A model generated the notes under the pieces. The model made no database searches and was not told the origin of the DNA. It worked only from the letters and a program-made list of their open reading frames with translations. From Mycobacterium marseillense (lineage in GTDB: Bacteria; Actinomycetota; Actinomycetes; Mycobacteriales; Mycobacteriaceae), in NCBI RefSeq assembly GCF_010731675.1, contig NZ_AP022584.1, forward strand, positions 3,100,001-3,164,000: a stretch of DNA of 64,000 bases, in the 5' to 3' direction. This document shows positions 1-9,508 of this stretch, piece after piece. The translations under genes were made by a program, and so were the position numbers. Numbering within the stretch: the stretch's first letter is position 1; every line of letters begins with the position of its first letter.

Positions 1-821
1 CGGACTTCGCCGAGGCGGCGAACTCGGCCGACGTGGTCGTCATGGGCGTGCCCTCGCACGGCTTCCGCGGGGTGCTCACCGAGCTGGCCAGGGAACTGCG
101 GCCGTGGGTGCCGGTGGTGTCACTGGTCAAAGGGCTCGAGCAGGGCACCAACATGCGGATGTCCCAGATCGTCGAGGAGGTGCTGCCCGGGCACCCCGCG
201 GGCATCCTGGCCGGGCCGAACATCGCGCGCGAGGTGGCCGAGGGTTACGCCGCCGCCGCGGTGCTGGCCATGCCCGACCAGCATCTGGCGACCCGGCTGT
301 CCGGGCTGTTCCGCACCCGGCGCTTCCGCGTGTACACCACCGACGACGTCATCGGCGCGGAAATGGCCGGGGCTCTGAAGAACGTGTTCGCCATCGCCGT
401 GGGCATGGGGTACTCGCTGGGCATCGGCGAAAACACCCGCGCTCTGGTGATCGCCCGCGCGCTGCGGGAAATGACGAAGCTGGGCGTCGCGGTCGGCGGG
501 GACCCCGACACCTTCCCGGGACTGGCCGGGCTGGGCGACCTGATCGTCACGTGCACCAGCCAGCGCAGCCGCAACCGGCACGTCGGTGAACAACTAGGGG
601 CGGGCAAGCCGATCGATGAGATCATCGCCTCGATGAACCAGGTCGCCGAGGGCGTCAAGGCGGCCAGCGTGATCATGGAGTTTGCCAACGAGTTCGGCCT
701 CACCATGCCGATCGCCCGCGAGGTCGACGCCGTGATCAACCACGGCTCCTCCGTCGAGGAGGCCTACCGGGGCCTGATCGCCGAGGTGCCGGGTCACGAG
801 GTGCACGGCGCGGGCTTCTGA
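1..821 (+). CDS. gpsA: Glycerol-3-phosphate dehydrogenase [NAD(P)+], 5' end cut by window
   Basis: The product reduces dihydroxyacetone phosphate to sn-glycerol-3-phosphate, the entry point of phospholipid synthesis, in the cytosol. The reading frame is already open at base 3, so the N-terminus with the dinucleotide-binding loop lies outside the window. Visible family landmarks are VVVMGVPSHGF, VSLVKGLE, GILAGPNIAREVAEG, the catalytic-lysine segment AGALKNVFAIAVG, and GLAGLGDLIVTCTS followed by SRNRHVG. The C-terminus GHEVHGAGF ends in TGA at 819-821. It matches gpdA1 (Rv0564c) in sequence and position. About 270 of an expected 340 residues are present. The next 240 bases before the SulP gene hold nothing I can assign. 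Confidence 0.95.
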   Translation, partial: DFAEAANSADVVVMGVPSHGFRGVLTELARELRPWVPVVSLVKGLEQGTNMRMSQIVEEVLPGHPAGILAGPNIAREVAEGYAAAAVLAMPDQHLATRLSGLFRTRRFRVYTTDDVIGAEMAGALKNVFAIAVGMGYSLGIGENTRALVIARALREMTKLGVAVGGDPDTFPGLAGLGDLIVTCTSQRSRNRHVGEQLGAGKPIDEIIASMNQVAEGVKAASVIMEFANEFGLTMPIAREVDAVINHGSSVEEAYRGLIAEVPGHEVHGAGF

Positions 822-1065
822 CCTGGGCGCCTTTCGCTGGCCAAATTCAAATCTTTGCGTTCTCTATGGGCCGCGCACGTCCGCTTGACCCCCGTTTGCC
901 AGCAAAATACCGTCAGACCAGGTAGTCAGCGATTTTCCGGCTGCGCTCCTGCGGGCCACCCGGGTGTAATCCGCTGCACGCCAACCCGTTACGAAGATGT
1001 AACTGGCCGCAAGAAGGGCGGATATCGGAACATCCCCCGCAAACTCCCAACGAGGGACGGGACCG

Positions 1066-2604
1066 ATGCAAGACATTGAACGGGCGGGCGATCGGCTTCC
1101 CACCGCGTCGCGCGCCGACCGGTTGCGCGGCATCATCCGGCACGACCTGCCCTCCTCGCTGGTGGTTTTTCTGGTCGCGCTCCCGCTGTCGCTGGGAATC
1201 GCGATCGCCTCGGGCGCCCCGGTGCTCGCCGGCCTGATCGCCGCGGTCGTCGGGGGCATCGTCGTCGGCGCTCTGGGTGGCTCCCCGCTGCAAGTCAGCG
1301 GCCCGGCGGCCGGGCTGACCGTCGTCGTCGCCGGCCTGGTTTCCGAGTTCGGTTGGGGCATCACGTGTTTGATCACCGTCGCCGCCGGAACCCTGCAAGT
1401 GCTGCTGGGGCTCAGCCGCGTGGCGCGCGCCGCCCTGGCAATTTCGCCGGTCGTCGTGCACGCCATGCTGGCCGGCATCGGCATCACGATCGCCCTGCAG
1501 CAGGCGCACGTGTTGCTGGGCGGAAAATCCAAGAGCACCGCCTGGCACAACCTGATCGGCCTGCCCGGGCAGATCATCGGCGCGCACCGGCCGGGAGTGA
1601 TCCTGGGCGTACTGGTGATCGTCATCCTGGTCGCCTGGCGGTGGATGCCCGCCAAGGCCCGCCGCATTCCGGGTCCCCTGGTCGCCATCATGGCGGTCAC
1701 GGTGATCTCGGTCGTCTTCGGATTCCACGTGCGCCGGATCGACCTCGAGGGGTCACCGCTGGACGCGCTGCGGCTACCCGACCTTCCCCACGGCAACTGG
1801 GGCGCGTTCACCGTCGGGGTGATCACCGTCGCGCTCATTGCCAGCGTCGAGAGCCTGCTGTCAGCGGTGTCGGTCGACAGGATGCACAACGGGCCACGCA
1901 CCGACTTCAACCGCGAGCTCGTGGGACAGGGCGCCGCCAACATCATCTCCGGGACCGTCGGCGGGCTGCCGATCACCGGGGTCATCGTCCGCAGCTCCAC
2001 GAATGTCATCGCGGGCGCCAGATCCCGGGCGTCCTCGATCATGCACGGCGTCTGGATCCTGCTGTTCACGATTCCGTTCGCCGGCCTGGTCGAAGAGATC
2101 CCCACCGCCGCCCTTGCCGGACTGCTGATCGTCATCGGCGTCCAGCTGCTCAAGCCGGCCCACATCGAAACCGCAATGAAGAACGGCGATCTCGCCGTGT
2201 ACGTGGTGACGGCCGTCAGCGTCATCTTCCTCAACCTGTTGCACGGCGTGTTGATCGGGCTGGCGCTGGCCATCGCACTGACCGGGTGGCGGGTGATCCG
2301 GGCCAAGATCGAGGCGGAGCCGGTTGACGACGAATGGCGGGTATCCATCGAGGGTGCGGCCTGCACCTTCCTGGCGCTACCGCGGCTGACGCGGATCCTG
2401 ACAGCGCTTCCGCAGGGCGCGACCGTGACGGTCGCCATTGCGGTGCACTACCTCGATCACGCTGCGCACCAAACGATTACCGACTGGCAGCGACAGCACG
2501 AGGCGACGGGCGGGACGGTCCACATCCGGGGCGTAGTCGAGACGGGTCACCGGGGCGCGGACGAACAGTTGGTCGAGGCGCAAAGACCCGGGGCCGCCGC
2601 GTAA
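1066..2604 (+). CDS. SulP-family anion transporter with C-terminal STAS-like domain
   Basis: This is a 512-aa integral membrane protein of the SulP/SLC26 family, which moves sulfate, bicarbonate or related anions. The N-terminus LPSSLVVFLVALPLSLGIA is the typical first membrane segment, and about ten further hydrophobic helices run to roughly residue 410. The family segments VSGPAAGLTVVVAG and SVESLLSAVSVDRM are visible. Residues about 425-500 (from EWRVSIEG to HIRGVVE) look like a STAS domain. ATG 1066 is preceded by GAGGGA. The gene lies between gpsA and htpX, a position that is empty in the M. tuberculosis order, so it is probably an accessory gain or a retained ancestral gene. Substrate is not predictable; bicarbonate and sulfate are both plausible. 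Confidence 0.85.
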   Translation: MQDIERAGDRLPTASRADRLRGIIRHDLPSSLVVFLVALPLSLGIAIASGAPVLAGLIAAVVGGIVVGALGGSPLQVSGPAAGLTVVVAGLVSEFGWGITCLITVAAGTLQVLLGLSRVARAALAISPVVVHAMLAGIGITIALQQAHVLLGGKSKSTAWHNLIGLPGQIIGAHRPGVILGVLVIVILVAWRWMPAKARRIPGPLVAIMAVTVISVVFGFHVRRIDLEGSPLDALRLPDLPHGNWGAFTVGVITVALIASVESLLSAVSVDRMHNGPRTDFNRELVGQGAANIISGTVGGLPITGVIVRSSTNVIAGARSRASSIMHGVWILLFTIPFAGLVEEIPTAALAGLLIVIGVQLLKPAHIETAMKNGDLAVYVVTAVSVIFLNLLHGVLIGLALAIALTGWRVIRAKIEAEPVDDEWRVSIEGAACTFLALPRLTRILTALPQGATVTVAIAVHYLDHAAHQTITDWQRQHEATGGTVHIRGVVETGHRGADEQLVEAQRPGAAA

Positions 2605-2617
2605 TTGCGCCGGACGG

Positions 2618-2860
2618 TCAGTCGACGTCGATCCTGATGTGCAGCCGCTTGCCGCAGACTTCCGCCAGGCGCTGCAGCACGTCGACGCGCGGCACCTCGT
2701 CCCCGCTCTCCCACGCGGCCACGGCCTCCCGGGTGGTGCCGAGGGCCTGGGCCAGTTGGTCCTGGTTCATCCCGGCACCGGCGCGGGTCTCGAAGATCAG
2801 ATCGGGCAGATTCAGCGCCAGCCCGGCTTCGTGAATATCGATCGAGTTAGAGTCCGACAT
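2618..2860 (-). CDS. Small XRE-type helix-turn-helix regulator
   Basis: An 80-aa protein made almost entirely of one Cro/C1-type HTH domain. The segment MNQDQLAQALGTTREAVAAW is the turn and recognition helix, followed by ESGDEVPRVDVLQRLAEVCG. The C-terminal HIRIDVD looks like a short beta tail. I start at the ATG encoding MSDSNSID, which has GGAAG 11 nt upstream; ATGs at 2878 and 2893 would add 6 or 11 residues. It converges with the SulP gene, with only 13 bp between the stops, and lies upstream of htpX on the same strand. No toxin partner is visible beside it, so it is not obviously an antitoxin. Target unknown. Confidence 0.75.
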   Translation of the reverse strand: MSDSNSIDIHEAGLALNLPDLIFETRAGAGMNQDQLAQALGTTREAVAAWESGDEVPRVDVLQRLAEVCGKRLHIRIDVD

Positions 2861-2961
2861 CGCAATCACCGCTTCCATCAACGGAAAGCCCAAGGACTAC
2901 AGCTAACTCCGATGTTACGTGCGGTTCGGCCGGTGTGCACGTGCCGTTTTGGCGCCGTTTC

Positions 2962-3825
2962 CTACCGCCCGGCCATCTGCTCGAGTCGGCGGATGCGATC
3001 CTCGATCGGCGGGTGCGTGGAAAACAGCGACCCGATCCGCTCGCCGGCCCGGAACGGGCTGGCGATCATCAGGTGTGCCTGACTGGCCAGCTGGGGCTCG
3101 GGCGGAAGCGGGGCCGCCTGCACCCCACCGGAGATCTTGCGCAGCGCCGACGCCAGGGCCAGCGGGTCACCGGTCAACACCGCGCCCGATTCGTCCGCCT
3201 GATATTCCCGCGACCGCGATACCGCCAGGCGCACGACCGTCGCCGCGATCGGACCGAGCAACGAAACCAGCAGCAGCGCAAAGGGATTCTCGCCGTCGCG
3301 GTTGTTACCACCGAACATGCCGGCGAACATCGCCATGTTGGCCAGCGCGGTGATCACCGACGCCATCGCCCCGGCGATGCACGAGATCAGGATGTCGCGG
3401 TTGTAGACATGCGACAGCTCATGACCCAGCACAGCGCGCAGCTCGCGCTCGGTCAGGATGCCCAAAATGCCCGTGGTGCAACACACCGCGGCGTTGCGCG
3501 GATTGCGGCCGGTCGCGAACGCGTTGGGCGCGTTGGTGTCGCTGATGTAGAGCCGGGGCATCGGCTGGTGCGCGGCGGTGGCCAGCTCACGAACGATCCG
3601 GTACATCGCGGGCGCCTGGAGCTCGGAGACCGGCTGCGCGTGCATCGCCCGCAGTGCCAACTTGTCGCTGTTGTAGTACGTGTAGACGTTCATGCCGATG
3701 GCGAACAGCACCGCCAAAAACATCGCGGTCTTGCCGAACAGCGAGCCCACGAACACGATCAACGCGGACATGCCGACCAACAGGGCGAAGGTCTTGAGCC
3801 TGTTGGTATGCGGATGCCAGGTCAT
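2962..3825 (-). CDS. htpX: Membrane zinc metalloprotease HtpX
   Basis: A 287-aa member of peptidase family M48B that degrades misfolded membrane proteins from the cytoplasmic face. Two hydrophobic helices occupy residues about 12-50. The zinc-binding HEXXH motif is HELSH at residues 135-139, and the third-ligand region is [13 protein letters not shown]. Two further hydrophobic segments follow the HEXXH. ATG 3825 is chosen because AGGAGG lies 7 nt upstream and the protein then begins MTWHPH, as in Rv0563. It is transcribed in the same direction as grcC1, with 85 bp between them, consistent with the Rv0562-Rv0563 pair. The length is the usual one for mycobacteria. Confidence 0.95.
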   Translation of the reverse strand: MTWHPHTNRLKTFALLVGMSALIVFVGSLFGKTAMFLAVLFAIGMNVYTYYNSDKLALRAMHAQPVSELQAPAMYRIVRELATAAHQPMPRLYISDTNAPNAFATGRNPRNAAVCCTTGILGILTERELRAVLGHELSHVYNRDILISCIAGAMASVITALANMAMFAGMFGGNNRDGENPFALLLVSLLGPIAATVVRLAVSRSREYQADESGAVLTGDPLALASALRKISGGVQAAPLPPEPQLASQAHLMIASPFRAGERIGSLFSTHPPIEDRIRRLEQMAGR

Positions 3826-3910
3826 CGCTGTCCTCCTCGCAACACTGTCGAACGCTCGTTCATTGTCGACTATTGAACGCCCGAGACGGCCGAAGGAGTT
3901 CCGTGACCGG

Positions 3911-4939
3911 CTAGCCGTGCCGGCTGATGGTGTAGTCGACCAGCGTCTGCAGCGCGTGCCGGCCGGGGACGTCGGGCAGCAGGGCCAGCTCCGCATGCGC
4001 CTGCGCCGCGTACTCGCGCAGCGACTGCTTGGCCTTGGCCATGCCCGCCGACGCCCGCAGCAGCGTCAGCGCCTCGGCCACCGCCGCGTCGTCGTCGATC
4101 GGCCCGACCAGCAGCTCGCGCAGCCGCGCCGCTTCGGGACCGGGTTCGCGCATTGCGTAGACCATCGGCAAGGTGTGCACACCCTCGCGCACGTCGGTGC
4201 CGGGCAGTTTGCCGGACTCGTGGGAGTCGCTGTCGATGTCGATGATGTCGTCGGAAATCTGGAAAGCGGTGCCCACGATGCCGCCGAGGCGGCTCAGCCG
4301 CTCCACCTGCTCGGGGTCGGCGCCCGAGAACATCGCGCCGAAGCGGCCCGCCGCGGCGATCAGGCACGCGGTCTTCTCGTACACCACCTTCAGGTAGTGC
4401 TCGATCGGATCCGCCCCTTCGGCCGCCCCCGTCAGGCCGCGGGTCTCGCGCATCTGGCCGGTCACCAGCTGGGCGAACGTCTCGGCGATGAGCCGAACCG
4501 CCTCGGGCCCCAGCCTCGACACCAGCCGCGAGGCGGTGGCGAACAGATAGTCCCCGGCCAGGATCGCGACGTTGTTGCCCCAGCGCACGTTGGCGGTGGG
4601 CGTCCCGCGACGCACCTCGGCCTCGTCCATCACGTCGTCGTGATACAGCGTCGCCAGGTGCACCAGCTCGATCACGGCGCCGGCGATCGTCACGTCCGCG
4701 GCGTCGGGGTCCGGCCCCAGCTGCGCCGACAGCACCGTGAACAGCGGCCGGAACCGCTTGCCGCCGGCCTTGAACAGGTGGGTCAGCGACTCGGTCATGA
4801 TCTCGTCGGCGCTGCGCAGTTCGGTGTCCATGAGCTGCTCGATCCGCCCGACACCGTCGCGCACCGTCGCCGCGAAGGCCGCGTCGCCGAGATCAACGCC
4901 CGCCACCACCGTCGCCGGAGTATTCACGGCACCAAACAT
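3911..4939 (-). CDS. grcC1: Trans-polyprenyl diphosphate synthase (GrcC1-type)
   Basis: A 342-aa all-helical prenyltransferase that condenses isopentenyl diphosphate onto an allylic primer, giving the chain for a polyprenyl product; its place beside menaquinone genes suggests the menaquinone side chain. The first aspartate-rich motif is DDVMD (near residue 103) in [18 protein letters not shown]. The second is DDIID (near residue 230) in [13 protein letters not shown]. The conserved GGKRFRP is also present. The ATG at 4939 gives MFGAVNTP; an in-frame ATG at 4951 would overlap the divergent menJ start. Chain length cannot be read from the sequence alone. The start lies only about 10 bp from that of menJ on the other strand. 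Confidence 0.9.
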   Translation of the reverse strand: MFGAVNTPATVVAGVDLGDAAFAATVRDGVGRIEQLMDTELRSADEIMTESLTHLFKAGGKRFRPLFTVLSAQLGPDPDAADVTIAGAVIELVHLATLYHDDVMDEAEVRRGTPTANVRWGNNVAILAGDYLFATASRLVSRLGPEAVRLIAETFAQLVTGQMRETRGLTGAAEGADPIEHYLKVVYEKTACLIAAAGRFGAMFSGADPEQVERLSRLGGIVGTAFQISDDIIDIDSDSHESGKLPGTDVREGVHTLPMVYAMREPGPEAARLRELLVGPIDDDAAVAEALTLLRASAGMAKAKQSLREYAAQAHAELALLPDVPGRHALQTLVDYTISRHG

Positions 4940-4949
4940 ACTGGTGTGC

Positions 4950-6188
4950 ATGAAGACGGGAGCGACCCGAGCCCACGTGGTGGTCATCGGCGCCGGACCT
5001 GCCGGTTCGGCGGCGGCGGCCTGGGCCGCGCGCGCGGGCCACGACGTCGTGATCATCGATTCGGCGAGCTTTCCCCGCGACAAGGCCTGCGGCGACGGCC
5101 TGACCCCGCGGGCGGTCGCCGAGTGCGAACGCCTGGGCCTCGGGGACTGGCTGGACACCCGCATCCGGCACCGGGGGCTGCGGATGAGTGGGTTCGGCGG
5201 CGAGGTGGAGGTGGACTGGCCCGGCCCGTCCTTCCCGTCCACCGGCAGCGCGGTAGCCCGCGTCGAGCTGGACGACCGGATCCGCAAAGTCGCCGAGGAT
5301 TCCGGGGCGGAGATGCTTCTGGGAACGAAAGCCGTTGGTGTGCAACATGACTCGATGGGACGGGTGACGTCGGTGACACTGGCCGACGGCACTGACGTCG
5401 GGTGCCGCCACCTGATCGTGGCCGACGGCGCCCGTTCATCGCTGGGGCGCAAGCTGGGCCGCCGGTGGCATCAGGAGACCGTGTACGGCGTCGCCGCCCG
5501 CGGCTATCTGAGCACCCCGCGCGCCGACGACCCGTGGCTGACCTCGCACCTGGAACTGCGCGGCCCCGACGGCGCGGTGTTGCCCGGCTACGGCTGGATT
5601 TTCCCGCTCGGCAACGGCGAGGTGAACATCGGCGTCGGGGCGTTGTCGACGTCGAAACGGTCCGCGGATCTGGCGCTGCGGCCGCTGATCGACCACTACG
5701 CCGACCTGCGCCGCGACGAGTGGGGCTTCACCGGCCCACCCCGGGCGGTGTCGTCGGCGCTGCTGCCGATGGGCGGCGCGGTGTCCGGCGTGGCCGGGGC
5801 CAACTGGATGCTGATCGGCGACGCCGCGGCGTGCGTGAACCCGCTCAACGGCGAAGGCATCGACTACGGGCTGGAGACGGGCCGGCTGGCCGCTGAAATG
5901 CTCGCGTTATTGGACGGCCGCGACCTGTCGCAAGTCTGGCCGTCGCTGCTGCGGCAGCACTACGGTCGCGGCTTCTCGGTGGCGCGTCGGCTGGCGCTGC
6001 TGCTGACCTTTCAGCGGTTCCTGCCCGCGACCGGGCCGATCGCGATGCGCTCGACGACGCTGATGACCATCGCGGTGCGGGTGATGGCCAACCTGGTCAC
6101 CGACGAGGACGCGGACTGGGTGGCGCGCGCCTGGCGGGGCGGGGGCCGGCTGTCGCGACTGATCGACCGCCGCACACCGTTCAGCTGA
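4950..6188 (+). CDS. menJ: Menaquinone reductase MenJ (geranylgeranyl-reductase family flavoprotein)
   Basis: A 412-aa FAD enzyme. Its M. tuberculosis homologue Rv0561c saturates one isoprene unit of the menaquinone side chain, giving MK-9(II-H2). The Rossmann motif VVIGAGPAGSAAA lies at residues 11-23. CGDGLTPRAV follows, and the second FAD motif GDAAACVNPLNGEGID lies near residue 290. The substrate-region sequences GLRMSGFGGEVEVDWPGPS and YGWIFPLGNGEVNIGVG match the family. ATG 4950 is used; a GTG at 4944 would add two residues. A CATACT box ends 7 nt before the ATG, which could make the message leaderless. It is divergent from grcC1, so the prenyl chain and its reductase share one tiny control region. 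Confidence 0.93.
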   Translation: MKTGATRAHVVVIGAGPAGSAAAAWAARAGHDVVIIDSASFPRDKACGDGLTPRAVAECERLGLGDWLDTRIRHRGLRMSGFGGEVEVDWPGPSFPSTGSAVARVELDDRIRKVAEDSGAEMLLGTKAVGVQHDSMGRVTSVTLADGTDVGCRHLIVADGARSSLGRKLGRRWHQETVYGVAARGYLSTPRADDPWLTSHLELRGPDGAVLPGYGWIFPLGNGEVNIGVGALSTSKRSADLALRPLIDHYADLRRDEWGFTGPPRAVSSALLPMGGAVSGVAGANWMLIGDAAACVNPLNGEGIDYGLETGRLAAEMLALLDGRDLSQVWPSLLRQHYGRGFSVARRLALLLTFQRFLPATGPIAMRSTTLMTIAVRVMANLVTDEDADWVARAWRGGGRLSRLIDRRTPFS

Positions 6189-6233
6189 GCGGCGGCCGCA
6201 TCGCCGCTGGTCGGGGGGTACGGCGGCCCTGCC

Positions 6234-6260
6234 GGGGCGCTCCATCGGCGCTCCCCGTTT
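6234..6260 (+). terminator. Possible intrinsic terminator after menJ
   Basis: A GC-rich inverted repeat, GGGGCGC (6234-6240) against GCG-CT-CCCC (6248-6256) with a two-base bulge, is followed by GTTTGT. It lies 46 bases after the menJ stop and ahead of the next promoter. The U tract is poor, as is usual in mycobacteria, so this is only a candidate. Confidence 0.35.
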
Positions 6261-6285
6261 GTCGGCGCGCTTCCTACCGGGCGTG

Positions 6286-6291
6286 TATAGT
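6286..6291 (+). promoter_or_regulatory. SigA-like -10 box for a leaderless Rv0559c-type gene
   Basis: TATAGT, a full TANNNT match, ends 7 nt before ATG 6299. That places the transcription start on or next to the A of the start codon. No ribosome-binding site is visible in between, and no good -35 is seen. This is the arrangement of leaderless mycobacterial mRNAs. Confidence 0.6.
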
Positions 6292-6298
6292 CCAGCTA

Positions 6299-6712
6299 AT
6301 GAAGGGAACGATGCTGGCTACTATCGGTGCCGCTGCCGCTGCCGTTGCTGCTTTCGCGCTGGGCGCGCCGGCGCAGCTCTCCGCGCCCGCGCAGGCGGAT
6401 CCGCCGCCGACGGCGCCGTACCCGACCCCACGGACGCCGTCGCCCCCGAGCGACTACGACGCGCCGTTCAAGAACACCGTCAACGGCTTCGGCATCTACC
6501 AGCCGCAGGACCAACTGGCGTGGCTGGGCAAGATCACCTGCGACCGGATTGACCACGGCGTCGACCACGACGCCCACCAGTCCGCGACGTTCATCCAGCG
6601 CAACCTGCCGCGCGGCACCTCCGAGGGCCAGTCGCTGCAGTTCCTCGGCGCGGCGGTCGACCACTACTGCCCGGAGCACATCGACGTCGTCCAAGCGGCC
6701 GGCAATCACTAA
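6299..6712 (+). CDS. Secreted DUF732-type small protein (Rv0559c homologue)
   Basis: A 137-aa exported protein. The N-terminus MKGTMLATIGAAAAAVAAFALG is a classical Sec signal peptide with likely cleavage after QADPP or in the AQA-DP region near residue 33. A Pro/Thr-rich linker (about residues 34-50) precedes the folded part FKNTVNGFGIYQPQ...HYCPEHIDVVQ. Two cysteines, in ITCDRI and HYCPEH, are placed to form a disulfide as in DUF732 proteins. The linker is longer than in Rv0559c. In M. tuberculosis the neighbouring Rv0560c is a salicylate-inducible methyltransferase; it is missing here, so this gene stands alone between menJ and menG. Function unknown. Confidence 0.88.
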   Translation: MKGTMLATIGAAAAAVAAFALGAPAQLSAPAQADPPPTAPYPTPRTPSPPSDYDAPFKNTVNGFGIYQPQDQLAWLGKITCDRIDHGVDHDAHQSATFIQRNLPRGTSEGQSLQFLGAAVDHYCPEHIDVVQAAGNH

Positions 6713-6719
6713 AACCGCC

Positions 6720-7412
6720 TCAGCGCGGGGGCAGGTACCCCGCGTGTAGGGCGACGATGCCGCCCGTCAGGTTGCGCCACCGCACCCCCACCCAGCCGGC
6801 CTGGGTCAGCTGCTGCGCCAACCCCTCCTGATCGGGCCACGCCCTGATCGACTCCGCCAGGTACACGTAGGCCTCGGGGTTGCTCGACACCGCCCGCGCC
6901 ACCCGCGGCAGCGCCCGCATCAGGTACTCCTTGTAGACGGTGGCGAACAGGCCGTTGGTGGGCGTGGAGAACTCGCACACCACCAGTCGGCCGCCCGGGC
7001 GGGTGACGCGCGCCATCTCACGCAGCGCGGCTTGGGTGTCGACGACGTTGCGCAACCCGAAACTGATTGTGACAGCATCGAATACGTCGTCGGCGAACGG
7101 CAGCCTGGTGGCGTCGCCGGCGACCTTCGGCACGTCGCGCGCCGCCCCCGCGGCCAGCATGCCGACCGAGAAATCGGCGGCCACACACCACGCCCCGGAC
7201 TTCTTCAGCTCGGCGGTCGAGACCGCGGTGCCCGCGGCGAGGTCCAGCACCTGCTGGCCGGGCCCGATCTCCAGCGCCGCCCGGGTGGCCTTGCGCCAGG
7301 AGCGGTCCTGGCCCATCGACAGCACGGTGTTGGTCAGGTCGTAGCGCCGGGCGACGCCGTCGAACATCGACGCGACGTCGCGGGGGTCCTTGTCCAACTC
7401 GGCGCGGCTCAC
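6720..7412 (-). CDS. menG: Demethylmenaquinone methyltransferase (MenG/UbiE)
   Basis: A 230-aa SAM-dependent methyltransferase that carries out the last ring methylation of menaquinone synthesis. Motif I is [12 protein letters not shown], then [19 protein letters not shown] and the UbiE signature [10 protein letters not shown]. The C-terminal [13 protein letters not shown] is the other UbiE hallmark. GTG 7412 is chosen because it gives the family start [18 protein letters not shown]; the open frame continues upstream without homology. It is called menH or ubiE in older M. tuberculosis annotation (Rv0558). It converges with the Rv0559c-type gene with 7 bp between stops. Confidence 0.95.
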   Translation of the reverse strand: MSRAELDKDPRDVASMFDGVARRYDLTNTVLSMGQDRSWRKATRAALEIGPGQQVLDLAAGTAVSTAELKKSGAWCVAADFSVGMLAAGAARDVPKVAGDATRLPFADDVFDAVTISFGLRNVVDTQAALREMARVTRPGGRLVVCEFSTPTNGLFATVYKEYLMRALPRVARAVSSNPEAYVYLAESIRAWPDQEGLAQQLTQAGWVGVRWRNLTGGIVALHAGYLPPR

Positions 7413-7467
7413 CACACGGACGCTACCCTTCGGGAATTCCGCGGCGGCAGCAGCGTTGCAACTCGGC

Positions 7468-8292
7468 GTGACTGACAAAGTGTGGTTTATCACCGGTACA
7501 TCGCGCGGTTTCGGACGGGCCTGGGCGATCGCGGCGCTGGAGCGCGGCGACAGGGTCGCCGCCACCGCGCGCGATACGGCGTCGCTGGACGACTTGGCGC
7601 ACAAGTACGGCGACGCGCTGTTGCCAATTCAATTGGACGTCACCGACCGCGACGCGGACTTCGCGGCGGTCACGCGGGCGCACGACCACTTCGGTCGGCT
7701 CGACATCGTGGTGAACAACGCCGGCTACGGGCAGTTCGGGTTCGTCGAGGAACTCTCCGAGCGAGACGCACGCGACCAGATCGAGACCAATGTCTTTGGG
7801 GCGCTGTGGATCACCCAGGCCGCGCTGCCGTACCTGCGCGAGCAGGGCAGCGGCCACATCATCCAGGTGTCCTCGATCGGGGGCATCACCGCGTTCCCGT
7901 TGGTCGGCATGTACCACGCGTCGAAGTGGGCGCTGGAAGGCTTTTCGCAGGCGCTGGCCCAGGAGGTCGCCCCGTTCGGTGTCCACGTCACGCTGATCGA
8001 GCCGGGCGGCTTCGACACCGACTGGGCCGGTCCGTCGGCCAGGCACGCCGAGCCATTGCCCGCCTACGACGACCTTCGCGCCGCCGTTGCGGCCGAACGC
8101 AGCCGGCGGTGGGCCAGCCCGGGTGACCCGACCGCCTCGGCGGCCGCACTCCTCAAGGTGGTCGACGCCGAAAAGCCGCCGCTGCGAGCGTTCTTCGGGT
8201 CGTCACCGTTGGAGACGGCCAAGGCCGACTACGAGAGCCGGATCCGCAACTGGGAGGAATGGCAGCCCGTCGCGGAGCTGGCGCAGGGCTGA
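7468..8292 (+). CDS. Short-chain dehydrogenase/reductase (classical SDR)
   Basis: A 274-aa NAD(P)-dependent oxidoreductase. The cofactor motif [12 protein letters not shown] lies at residues 9-20, NNAGYG at about 83-88, the active-site serine in IIQVSSIGG, and the catalytic YHASK near residue 149. PGGFDTDW after strand beta-F is typical of the family. GTG 7468 gives [10 protein letters not shown], the normal compact start; no ribosome-binding site is obvious. It is divergent from menG with 55 bp between starts and convergent with mgtA. No counterpart sits here in M. tuberculosis, so it is an accessory gene of unknown substrate. Confidence 0.85.
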   Translation: MTDKVWFITGTSRGFGRAWAIAALERGDRVAATARDTASLDDLAHKYGDALLPIQLDVTDRDADFAAVTRAHDHFGRLDIVVNNAGYGQFGFVEELSERDARDQIETNVFGALWITQAALPYLREQGSGHIIQVSSIGGITAFPLVGMYHASKWALEGFSQALAQEVAPFGVHVTLIEPGGFDTDWAGPSARHAEPLPAYDDLRAAVAAERSRRWASPGDPTASAAALLKVVDAEKPPLRAFFGSSPLETAKADYESRIRNWEEWQPVAELAQG

Positions 8293-8302
8293 GGGTGGGC
8301 CG

Positions 8303-9457
8303 TCACTGGCCCTGCGCGTACCGCCTGGCGAACAGGCGCCGCCGCTCGAACGGCGACAGCACCGCCTCGTAGTGGCCGAGCAGCTCGTCGCAGATGACCG
8401 GCCAGCTGCGGCCGACCACGCTGCGCCGCGCGGCCGGCGCGTAGCGCGCCCGTTCGGCGATCAGGTGCGCGACGGCCTCGGGCAGCCGGGCCTCGAACTC
8501 GTTGACCCCCAACAGCAGGCCGGTGCGCCACGGGGTGACGAGGTCGCGTGGGCCGCCGGCGTCGGGGGCGATCACCGGCAACCCCGACGCCAGCGCTTCC
8601 TGCACGACCTGACAGAACGTCTCGTGCTCACCGGGATGCACGAAAACGTCCATGCTGGCGTACGCCGCGGCGAGCTCGTCGCCGTAGAGCGCACCCGTGA
8701 AAACCGCTGTCGGCATTGCCGATTGCAGTTTGTCGCGGTCGACGCCGTCGCCCACGATGACGAGCTGGACCTCGCCGCCGGCGGCCAGCCCGGCGAGCCG
8801 CTCGACGTGTTTCTCGGGCGCGAGCCGGCCCACGAACCCGACGATGGGCTTGCCATCCGGCGACCATCGTCGCCGCAGCGCCTCGTCGCGCGCCGACGGC
8901 GCGAACCGCAGCACATCGACGCCGCGCGCCCACCGGTGTACCCGCGGGAAGCGCTGGGCGACAAGGGCTTCCATCGTCACACTCGACGGCGCCAGGGTAC
9001 GGTCGGCGAGCCCGTGCAGGTGGCGGAACCAGGCCCACGCGGCCCGGGCCGTCATCGGGATGCCGTAGCTGGCCGCGAACCCCGGGACGTCGGTTTGATA
9101 CACCGCGACCGTCGGCACCCCCAGCCACCGCGCCGCGCGCACCCCGCCATAGCCCAGCAGCGCCGGCGACGCCAGATGCACGACGTGCGGGTCGAATCCG
9201 CGCAACACGCTCACCAGCCGGGGCGTCGGCACCCCGAGCGGCAGTGTGGTCACCTTCGGGAACATGCGTGAGGGCACCCGGTGCACCCGGATGCCGTCGT
9301 GAATGCGCTCCGCCGGCGGTGCACCGGGCGGCGTGTCGGGGGCGATGACGAGGGCCTCGTGGCCGGTGCGGCGCAGGTGCTCGAGCACCCGGATCACCGA
9401 GTGGCTGACACCGTTGACTTCCGGCAGGAAAGATTCCGCGACGATGGCAACGCGCAC
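8303..9457 (-). CDS. mgtA: GDP-mannose-dependent alpha-mannosyltransferase MgtA
   Basis: A 384-aa GT-B fold glycosyltransferase of family GT4. In mycobacteria Rv0557 (formerly called PimB) mannosylates glucuronosyl-diacylglycerol, leading to lipomannan-like glycolipids on the inner membrane. The acceptor domain starts [20 protein letters not shown]. The donor site contains [13 protein letters not shown] and the EX7E signature region [22 protein letters not shown] (near residues 270-291). The C-terminal tail is basic ([15 protein letters not shown]). It heads the run of minus-strand genes with the downstream end at 8303; the next upstream gene is 50 bp away. Confidence 0.92.
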   Translation of the reverse strand: MRVAIVAESFLPEVNGVSHSVIRVLEHLRRTGHEALVIAPDTPPGAPPAERIHDGIRVHRVPSRMFPKVTTLPLGVPTPRLVSVLRGFDPHVVHLASPALLGYGGVRAARWLGVPTVAVYQTDVPGFAASYGIPMTARAAWAWFRHLHGLADRTLAPSSVTMEALVAQRFPRVHRWARGVDVLRFAPSARDEALRRRWSPDGKPIVGFVGRLAPEKHVERLAGLAAGGEVQLVIVGDGVDRDKLQSAMPTAVFTGALYGDELAAAYASMDVFVHPGEHETFCQVVQEALASGLPVIAPDAGGPRDLVTPWRTGLLLGVNEFEARLPEAVAHLIAERARYAPAARRSVVGRSWPVICDELLGHYEAVLSPFERRRLFARRYAQGQ

Positions 9458-9508
9458 CCCATCACCGTCTCAGCGCCGCCTGTCGACAAGGTTGCCTCCG
9501 GGCGTCCG

